From NCBI GenBank assembly GCA_900554855.1, contig USIZ01000031.1, forward strand, positions 1-10,177: a stretch of DNA of 10,177 nucleotides, in the 5' to 3' direction. This document shows, in pieces, positions 1-4,976 of the stretch. The position numbers were made by a program, and so were the translations under genes. The DNA comes from an uncultured Eubacteriales bacterium (lineage in GTDB: Bacteria; Bacillota; Clostridia; Oscillospirales; Oscillospiraceae). The notes under the pieces were generated by a model that did not search any database, had not been told where the DNA came from, and was given only the letters and a program-made list of their open reading frames with translations. How positions within the stretch are numbered: the first letter of the stretch is position 1; every line of letters starts with the position of its first letter.

Positions 1-1160
1 TGAATATCTGTATCGTGTTCGCCCAGCTTGAACGGGAAACGATACAGAAGCGGGTAACGGACGCTTACTACTCCCGCAGTCAGCGGGGCTTTAAGATGGG
101 CGGGAAAGCCCCTTACGGCTTCCATACGGAGCCTATCAAGATGGACGGTATCAACACAAAGAAGCTGGTGGTAAACCCGGAGGAAGCGGCCAATATCCGG
201 CTGATGTTTGAGATGTACGCCCAGCCCACAACTTCCTACGGGGACATTACCCGGTACTTTGCCGAACAGGGGATTTTGTTCCATGGCAAAGAGCTGATAC
301 GCCCCACGCTGGCGCAGATGTTACGCAATCCTGTCTATGTGCAGGCAGACCTTGATGTGTACGAATTTTTCAAAAGTCAAGGTACAGTCATTGTCAATGA
401 CGTTGCCGATTTTACGGGCATGAACGGCTGCTATCTGTATCAAGGGCGAGATGTAAAGGCCAGCAAGAAAAACGACTTAAAAGACCAAATGCTGGTACTG
501 GCTCCCCATGAGGGTATCGTCCCCTCCGACACCTGGCTGACCTGCCGCAAGAAGCTGATGAACAACATGAAAATCCAGTCTGCCCGGAAAGCCACCCACA
601 CATGGCTGGCAGGAAAAATCAAGTGCGGGAATTGCGGGTATGCTCTTATGAGTATCTACAATCCCTCCGGCAAACAGTATCTCCGCTGCACGAAACGGCT
701 GGACAATAAAAGCTGTCCTGGCTGTGGGAAAATCATCACTTCGGAACTGGAAGCGGTTGTTTATCAGCAGATGGTAAAGAAGCTGGCAAGCTACAAGACG
801 CTGACAGGAAAAAAGAAAGCGGCAAAGGCAAACCCGAAAATCACCGCCCTGCAAGTGGAACTTGCCCATGTAGACAGCGAGATTGAAAAGCTGGTGGACA
901 GTCTGACGGGGGCAAACAATGTCCTGTTCTCCTATGTGAATGTGAAGATAGCGGAACTGGACGGGCGCAAGCAGGAACTTCTGGCAAGGATAGCGGAGTT
1001 GACTGTGGAGGCCATCAGCCCGGAACAGGTCAGCCAGATTTCCGGCTACCTCGATACCTGGGAGAATGTATCTTTTGATGACAAGCGGCGTGTGGTGGAT
1101 TTGATGATCACCACCATAGCCGCCACAAGCGACAGCTTGAACATCACATGGAAAATCTGA
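1..1160 (+). CDS. Large serine recombinase, C-terminal part (5' end outside window)
   Basis: The reading frame is open to the window edge (first whole codon at 3), so the gene starts upstream. The GTG at 15 lies inside the conserved segment ending VFAQLERETI, which in large serine recombinases follows the resolvase-type catalytic domain, and is not a real start. Visible from there are the recombinase DNA-binding domain (GGKAPYGF and on, about residues 25-190 counted from 15), a zinc-ribbon with Cys204, Cys207, Cys225 and Cys234, and a coiled-coil-rich tail (about 270-345) typical of integrases that control synapsis. The catalytic serine domain is not visible. The family cuts and rejoins att sites to integrate or excise elements. 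The gene ends in TGA, 124 bp before a second, different recombinase on the same strand. Base composition looks lower in GC than the genes after 3020. Family assignment is firm; the particular element is unknown. Confidence 0.93.
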   Translation, partial: NICIVFAQLERETIQKRVTDAYYSRSQRGFKMGGKAPYGFHTEPIKMDGINTKKLVVNPEEAANIRLMFEMYAQPTTSYGDITRYFAEQGILFHGKELIRPTLAQMLRNPVYVQADLDVYEFFKSQGTVIVNDVADFTGMNGCYLYQGRDVKASKKNDLKDQMLVLAPHEGIVPSDTWLTCRKKLMNNMKIQSARKATHTWLAGKIKCGNCGYALMSIYNPSGKQYLRCTKRLDNKSCPGCGKIITSELEAVVYQQMVKKLASYKTLTGKKKAAKANPKITALQVELAHVDSEIEKLVDSLTGANNVLFSYVNVKIAELDGRKQELLARIAELTVEAISPEQVSQISGYLDTWENVSFDDKRRVVDLMITTIAATSDSLNITWKI

Positions 1161-1203
1161 CTGGCGGCACCCCTCCCGTCAGATACCTACCCTGTGTAGT
1201 CCC

Positions 1204-1232
1204 TTGTAAACTGTACTTTCTCTTGATATAAA
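1204..1232 (+). promoter_or_regulatory. Predicted sigma-A promoter of the second recombinase
   Basis: TTGTAA at 1204-1209 and TATAAA at 1227-1232 are 17 bp apart, close to consensus. The predicted start of transcription is near 1239, giving a leader of about 45 bases with a strong AGGAGG ribosome site at 1271-1276, 8 bases before the ATG at 1285. This suggests the second recombinase can be transcribed independently of the first. Confidence 0.5.
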
Positions 1233-1284
1233 CCAAAAATCCAATCCTGTTCAAGCAGTTGCCCCACCGAAGGAGGACAACAAT

Positions 1285-2940
1285 ATGTTAAGGGCAACCG
1301 ACAAAATCACAGCGCTTTATTGCAGACTGTCCGTGGAGGACACCAAAGAAAAAGGCGGCAAGGATGACCCGTCGAATTCCATTCAGCATCAGCAGATCAT
1401 GTTAATGGAGTATGCAAAATCTCAGCACTTTCCGAACCCGACGTTCTTTATTGATGATGGGTACAGCGGCGTGGATTTTTCCAACCGCCCCGGCTTTCAG
1501 AAGATGCTTGCGGAAATTGAAGCCGGTCATGTGGAAGTGGTGATTACGAAAGACCTTTCAAGACTCGGTCGTAATTCCTCGCTGACAGGGCTTTATATCA
1601 ACTACACGTTTCCTCAGTACGGCGTGCGGTATATTGCCATCAACGACCACTTCGACACCATTGACCCCAACAGCACCGACAGCGACATGGCAGGTATCAA
1701 GAACTGGTTCAATGAGTGGTATTCCAAGGATACCAGCCGCAAAATCCGTGCCGTCAACAAAGCGAAGGGTGAGCGTGGAGAGCGCTTGACCACCAACGTT
1801 CCCTACGGCTACAAGCATGACTCTATCGACCCCAAGAAATGGGTGATTGACGAGGAATCTGCACAGGTCGTCAAGCGGATCTTTGCGCTCTGCATGGAGG
1901 GAAAAGGGCCGAGCCAGATCGCCGCCTTGCTGGAAAAGGAAAAGGTGCTGAATCCCACCGCCTATAAACAGCGGGAGGGCAGAAAAACACCGCATCAGAC
2001 CCCGGAGAACGAGTATCGCTGGCACGAAAGCACCGTTGCTTACATCCTCGAATACATGGAGTACACAGGCTGCACGGTCAATTTCAAGACCTACACCAAC
2101 TCCATTTGGGACAAGAAGCAACGGGAAAATCCAATGGAAAATCGCAAGATTTTCTATAACACCCACCCGGCGATCATCTCTCTGGAAGTCTTTGATAAGG
2201 TGCAGGAGATTCGGCAGCAGCGGCACCGCAGAACGGCAACGGGCAAGAGCAATATGTTCTCCGGCTTGGTGTTCTGCAGCGACTGCAAGCAGAAGCTCTA
2301 CTACTCCACCACCAGCTATTTTGAAAAGCGGCAGGACTTCTTCATCTGCTCCACCCATCGTGTCAATAAGGACAAGTGCAGCGGACATTATATCCGTGCC
2401 GTTGTGCTGGAACAAATCGTCTGGAAGCACATTCAGGAGGTCATATCGGTAGTCACTCGCTACGAGGCGTATTTCCGCTCTGAAATGGAGCAAAAACTCC
2501 GTATACAGAGCGAGGAATCGCTGCGGCTGCATCAGAAGCGGCTGGCACAGGCTGAGAAGCGAATCGGAGAACTTGACCGTCTTTTCATCCGCATTTACGA
2601 GGACAATGTAGCCGGTCGGCTGGACGATGAACGCTTTGCCATGATGAGCAAGAACTACACCGAGGAACAGAAAGACCTCAAAGCCGAGGTCAAGAATCTG
2701 CAACAGCAAATACATGAACAGGAACAACAGGCAGAGAATATAGAGCAGTTTGTTCAGCGGGTAAAGAGGAACAGCACCCTCACGGAGCTGACCCCCTATG
2801 CCCTCAGAGAGCTTGTGAAGGCGGTCTATGTAGATGCACCGGACAAGTCCAGCGGCAAGCGCAGGCAGAAGGTACATATCGAGTACGACCTTGTGGGCTA
2901 CATTCCCGTGGATGAGCTGCTAAAAGCGGAACAGGCATAA
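1285..2940 (+). CDS. Large serine recombinase with DUF4368-type C-terminus (TnpX-like)
   Basis: Complete 551-residue site-specific recombinase. The N-terminal resolvase domain (about 5-160) has the catalytic-serine motif YCRLS (Ser16) and the conserved TKDLSRLGRN (89-97). The recombinase DNA-binding domain (about 170-310) contains VPYGYKHD. A zinc-ribbon follows with Cys331, Cys334, Cys355 and Cys365, then a long coiled-coil and DUF4368-like tail (about 400-545). This layout is that of clostridial transposon recombinases such as TnpX of Tn4451 and relatives in conjugative elements. It would form a phospho-serine link and move the element by excision and integration at short att sites. The ATG is fixed by AGGAGG 8 bases upstream. 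The gene sits at the end of the foreign segment, directly after another large serine recombinase. Its last codons form half of an inverted repeat. All catalytic residues I can check are present, so it is probably active. Confidence 0.95.
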   Translation: MLRATDKITALYCRLSVEDTKEKGGKDDPSNSIQHQQIMLMEYAKSQHFPNPTFFIDDGYSGVDFSNRPGFQKMLAEIEAGHVEVVITKDLSRLGRNSSLTGLYINYTFPQYGVRYIAINDHFDTIDPNSTDSDMAGIKNWFNEWYSKDTSRKIRAVNKAKGERGERLTTNVPYGYKHDSIDPKKWVIDEESAQVVKRIFALCMEGKGPSQIAALLEKEKVLNPTAYKQREGRKTPHQTPENEYRWHESTVAYILEYMEYTGCTVNFKTYTNSIWDKKQRENPMENRKIFYNTHPAIISLEVFDKVQEIRQQRHRRTATGKSNMFSGLVFCSDCKQKLYYSTTSYFEKRQDFFICSTHRVNKDKCSGHYIRAVVLEQIVWKHIQEVISVVTRYEAYFRSEMEQKLRIQSEESLRLHQKRLAQAEKRIGELDRLFIRIYEDNVAGRLDDERFAMMSKNYTEEQKDLKAEVKNLQQQIHEQEQQAENIEQFVQRVKRNSTLTELTPYALRELVKAVYVDAPDKSSGKRRQKVHIEYDLVGYIPVDELLKAEQA

Positions 2941-2959
2941 CCGAGATCATGCCTGTTCC
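2928..2959. repeat. Perfect 11-bp inverted repeat across the recombinase stop codon
   Basis: GGAACAGGCAT (2928-2938) is repeated inverted as ATGCCTGTTCC (2949-2959) around a 10-base spacer. The exact centre of symmetry falls between G2943 and A2944, a GA dinucleotide. There is no T-run on the + side. On the minus strand the hairpin is followed by GCTTTT, so it could be a weak terminator for minus-strand transcription. It could also be a recombinase-binding or att-related site at the element end. Both readings are inference. Confidence 0.6.
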
Positions 2960-2988
2960 AAGAAATTTGAGTTTTACTGTCTTACCAG

Positions 2989-3015
2989 CAGGGGGCCTTG
3001 GCCTTCTGTTTTTTT
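2989..3015 (+). terminator. Intrinsic terminator after the recombinase
   Basis: An 8-bp stem (2989-2996 with 3001-3008, two G-U pairs, CTTG loop) is followed directly by seven T at 3009-3015. It would stop + transcripts from the recombinases. It begins 48 bases after the stop and ends 5 bases before the end of the convergent regulator gene. If the element boundary lies upstream of it, it may be a leftover host terminator. Confidence 0.7.
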
Positions 3016-3019
3016 ATGC

Positions 3020-3679
3020 TCAAAATTCCAATGGATCGGCGTAAAGGGTAAAGCGGTTTTTCTGAAATTCCAGCAGACCCTCCTGCCGCATTCTGCCCAG
3101 CTCCTTGGACAGTGCGCTCCGGTCCAGATTGAGGTAGTCTGCCAGCTGCTGGCGGTTGAATGGGATCTCAAAGCTGCTGGAGCCGTGCTGAACGGCCTGA
3201 GCGGAGAGGTAGGTCAGTAAGCGTCCACGTATTGTTTTCGCGCTGGTGCAGAAAATACGCTGTGAGAGAGTCAGATTCTTGTGGGCGAACACCTTCAAGA
3301 GGTTGGACTGGATCGTCCCCGCCCACTGGTCGGAGCAGATCGGGCAGTCCTGCACCACGTCCAGATCAAGGAACAGCACCTCGCTCTCCTGGGCGGATAC
3401 CGCGTCCACCATCAGCGGGGCGCGGCAGAAGGCATAGGTCTCTGCGAAGGTCTCGCCGGGGCCGATGCTGCTCAGAATGCCGCGGCTGCCCCAGAGGTCG
3501 ATAGTCTCAATTTGGACGCGCCCGGAGAGCACGATCCCCAGTTCGTGCACCACATCGCCGGTATGAAAAATGACCGCGCCCTTTTCAAATGTACGCTGGT
3601 GCAGGGCTCCATGTTCCCGCATGGCCGTCAGTGTTGGCGCAGTAAGCCCCTGAAAGAGGGGCAGGCTGGTTAAATTCAT
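3020..3679 (-). CDS. Crp/Fnr-family transcriptional regulator
   Basis: A 219-residue protein of usual family length. Residues about 1-125 form the cyclic-nucleotide-binding-like beta-barrel (FEKGAVIFHTGD, LSGRVQIE, IGPGETFAE). A dimerisation helix follows, then a winged helix-turn-helix at about 165-215 with NRQQLADYLNLDRSALSKEL, whose recognition helix is near 187-196. There is no N-terminal Fnr-type cysteine cluster, but Cys85, Cys112, Cys115 and Cys144 (including CPIC) might bind a cofactor. The effector cannot be told from sequence. It is divergent from a ferredoxin/cupin operon, and a perfect palindrome in the shared 86-bp gap is its likely operator. Regulators in this arrangement in anaerobes often control nitrosative or redox stress genes such as hcp, but no hcp is visible here. 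The ribosome site (GCGGGA) is weak. It lies convergent to the mobile element. Confidence 0.92.
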   Translation of the reverse strand: MNLTSLPLFQGLTAPTLTAMREHGALHQRTFEKGAVIFHTGDVVHELGIVLSGRVQIETIDLWGSRGILSSIGPGETFAETYAFCRAPLMVDAVSAQESEVLFLDLDVVQDCPICSDQWAGTIQSNLLKVFAHKNLTLSQRIFCTSAKTIRGRLLTYLSAQAVQHGSSSFEIPFNRQQLADYLNLDRSALSKELGRMRQEGLLEFQKNRFTLYADPLEF

Positions 3680-3694
3680 AAATTTCCCGCTTTC

Positions 3695-3708
3695 GTGGTT
3701 ATAACCAC
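3695..3708. promoter_or_regulatory. Perfect 14-bp palindromic operator, probable Crp/Fnr-family site
   Basis: GTGGTTATAACCAC is its own reverse complement. Its centre (3701.5) is exactly -41.5 from the start site predicted from the TATAAT at 3731-3736, the classic class II activator position for CRP/FNR proteins. It also covers the predicted -10 of the divergent regulator gene (3698-3703, minus). The simplest model is activation of the ferredoxin/cupin operon together with autorepression of the regulator. The palindrome is seen directly; binding by this regulator is inference. Confidence 0.7.
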
Positions 3709-3727
3709 CGAATTGTGGCTTTGACTA
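3698..3727 (-). promoter_or_regulatory. Predicted promoter of the Crp/Fnr regulator gene
   Basis: On the minus strand TAGTCA (3727-3722) and TATAAC (3703-3698) are separated by 18 bp, matching consensus at 4 and 5 of 6 positions. Transcription would start about 12 bases before the ATG at 3679, giving a very short leader. The -10 lies inside the 14-bp palindrome, so a bound regulator would block it. Confidence 0.4.
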
Positions 3728-3730
3728 TAC

Positions 3731-3736
3731 TATAAT
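3731..3736 (+). promoter_or_regulatory. Activator-dependent -10 element of the ferredoxin/cupin operon
   Basis: A consensus TATAAT with no recognisable -35 hexamer at the proper distance (3708-3713 reads CCGAAT). Absence of a -35 with an operator centred at -41.5 is typical of promoters that depend on a Crp/Fnr activator. The predicted start near 3743 leaves a 23-base leader carrying AAGGAGG at 3751-3757, 8 bases before the ATG. Confidence 0.55.
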
Positions 3737-3765
3737 TTAACCATAAAATCAAGGAGGATAAGCGG

Positions 3766-4488
3766 ATGATCCGAAGAATCATAGAGATCAATGAGGAGAA
3801 GTGCAACGGCTGCGGCGCCTGCGCCAGAGCCTGCCACGAGGGCGCCATCGGCATGGTGAACGGAAAGGCCAAGCTGCTGCGGGACGACTACTGCGACGGT
3901 CTGGGCGACTGCCTTCCCAACTGTCCCACAGGGGCTATCACCTTTGTGGAGCGGGAGGCCGCAGCCTATGATGAGGCGGCGGTGCTGGCCGGCAAGCAGA
4001 TGAAGGCGGCAGCAGAGCCGAAGCAGGCGGAGAAGCGCGTGCTTCCTGGATGTCCCGGCGCCCGGATGCGCCAATTTGACCGCTCTGCGGAAGCCGAGAG
4101 CCCGGCGGAACCGGCGCGTCAGCCCTCACAGTTGGCCCAGTGGCCCTGCCAGATCAAGCTGGTGCCCACCCGGGCGCCTTATTTTCAGGGCGCAAAGCTG
4201 CTGATCGCCGCCGACTGCACCGCCTATGCCTATGCCAATGTGCATCAGGAGTTTATGCGGGGCAAGGTGACCATCATCGGCTGTCCCAAGCTGGACGCGG
4301 TGGACTACACGGAAAAGCTCACCGAGATCATCGCCAACAACGACATTCAGAGCGTCACCGTTCTGCGTATGGAGGTGCCCTGCTGCGGCGGTCTGGAGCA
4401 GGCAGCGGTCCAAGCGCTGCGCGCCAGCGGCAAGTTTATCCCGTGGCAGGTTGTGACGTTCTCTGTGGACGGCAGAATTTTGGATTAA
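3766..4488 (+). CDS. 4Fe-4S dicluster ferredoxin-like protein with cysteine-rich C-terminal domain
   Basis: A 240-residue cytoplasmic protein, probably an electron carrier or redox adaptor. The N-terminal ferredoxin module (about 5-60) has a full CxxCxxCxxxC motif at Cys13, 16, 19 and 23. The second motif has Cys43, Cys49 and Cys53, with Leu46 where a standard ferredoxin has its second cysteine, so cluster two may be of 3Fe type or have an unusual ligand; I recall a similar CDGLGxCLPxCP form in relatives. A linker rich in Ala and Glu (about 65-120) leads to a conserved C-terminal domain with CPGAR (96-100), LIAADCTAYAY (146-156), GCPKLD (172-177) and PCCGG (205-209), further possible metal or redox cysteines. 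A strong ribosome site precedes it, and the cupin follows 17 bases after its stop. Such proteins occur beside Crp/Fnr regulators and hybrid-cluster-protein genes in anaerobes. The partner is not known. Confidence 0.88.
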   Translation: MIRRIIEINEEKCNGCGACARACHEGAIGMVNGKAKLLRDDYCDGLGDCLPNCPTGAITFVEREAAAYDEAAVLAGKQMKAAAEPKQAEKRVLPGCPGARMRQFDRSAEAESPAEPARQPSQLAQWPCQIKLVPTRAPYFQGAKLLIAADCTAYAYANVHQEFMRGKVTIIGCPKLDAVDYTEKLTEIIANNDIQSVTVLRMEVPCCGGLEQAAVQALRASGKFIPWQVVTFSVDGRILD

Positions 4489-4505
4489 GGAGGATTTTCA
4501 CTGAA

Positions 4506-4829
4506 ATGATCAAGAACATCGAGAAGGCACAGGTGCTCACCCTGAAGGAGCAGGTGGCCTATCAGGCCGGTCAGGTGGTCAGCAAGACGCTGGCTCAGAA
4601 CGATGCGCTGAGCGTCACGCTGTTTTCCTTTGATAAGGGCGAGGAGATCAGCACCCACAAGTCCGAAGGTGATGCCTTTGTTACCTGCCTGGACGGCGTG
4701 GGTCGGATCACCATTGACGGCAAGCACTATGAGCTTCATGAGGGCGAGTCCATCGTTATGCCCGCCGGTCACCCTCATGCGGTGTTCGGTCAGGAGCAGT
4801 TCAAGATGCTGCTGGTAGTTGTATTTTAA
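4506..4829 (+). CDS. Small cupin-domain protein
   Basis: A 107-residue single-domain cupin. The first cupin motif spans about 44-64 with His51 and an acidic pair (Glu54, Asp56). The second is GESIVMPAGHPHAVF (80-94) with His89 and His91 as probable metal ligands. Many such proteins bind a divalent metal or small ligand; the substrate cannot be predicted. The open frame runs further upstream only as read-through of the ferredoxin gene in another phase. The ATG at 4506 follows AAGGAGG (4487-4493), which overlaps the ferredoxin stop; the 12-base spacing is long, so translation may be somewhat weak or coupled. Position and lack of a promoter in the 17-base gap put it in the ferredoxin operon, presumably under the same Crp/Fnr-type control. 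A terminator follows. Confidence 0.88.
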   Translation: MIKNIEKAQVLTLKEQVAYQAGQVVSKTLAQNDALSVTLFSFDKGEEISTHKSEGDAFVTCLDGVGRITIDGKHYELHEGESIVMPAGHPHAVFGQEQFKMLLVVVF

Positions 4830-4888
4830 AGGGAAAGTGCTGATTCCCGGTCTACCTGCTGCGGCAGGCGGATTTCTGCGGCACACTC

Positions 4889-4925
4889 GGCGGAGACGGC
4901 GTTTGACGTCTCCGCCTTGTTGCGT
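4889..4925 (+). terminator. Intrinsic terminator of the ferredoxin/cupin operon
   Basis: A perfect 10-bp GC-rich stem, GGCGGAGACG (4889-4898) with CGTCTCCGCC (4907-4916), has an 8-base loop and is followed by TTGTTGCGTT. Upstream, 4830-4888 holds only two weak hairpins (4831-4848 and 4855-4868) and no gene. The T-rich tail also supplies the -35 of the next promoter. Confidence 0.75.
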
Positions 4926-4948
4926 TCATCTATAGAAGAGGGTAAAAT
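4920..4948 (+). promoter_or_regulatory. Predicted promoter of the molybdopterin oxidoreductase gene
   Basis: TTGCGT (4920-4925) and TAAAAT (4943-4948) have a 17-bp spacer. The predicted start is near 4955, 22 bases before the ATG. The -35 lies in the tail of the preceding terminator. No copy of the 14-bp palindrome is present, so this gene is probably not under the same direct control as the ferredoxin operon. Confidence 0.45.
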
Positions 4949-4976
4949 AGAGACAGCTTGAAAGGGGCTGAATGCC

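Noticed and set aside
1158..1183. Hairpin just after the first recombinase stop (CTGGCGG with CCGTCAG)
   Set aside because: The stem is short with a G-U pair and a large loop and no T-run follows, so it is not supported as a terminator.
1558..2877. A 439-codon minus-strand frame inside the second recombinase
   Set aside because: The + strand frame is an unmistakable serine recombinase with all motifs; the antisense product is leucine/valine-rich with no family match.
1244..2962. CCTGTTC(C)AAG occurring near 1244 and 2952 as a possible direct repeat or att pair
   Set aside because: The match is only about 10 bases with a one-base gap, and the two copies flank the recombinase gene, not a full element; chance is sufficient.
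3721..3749. TTGACT-17 bp-TAAAAT promoter for the ferredoxin operon
   Set aside because: Spacing and hexamers look good, but transcription would start near 3756, inside the AAGGAGG ribosome site, destroying it. TATAAT at 3731-3736 with the operator at -41.5 fits better.
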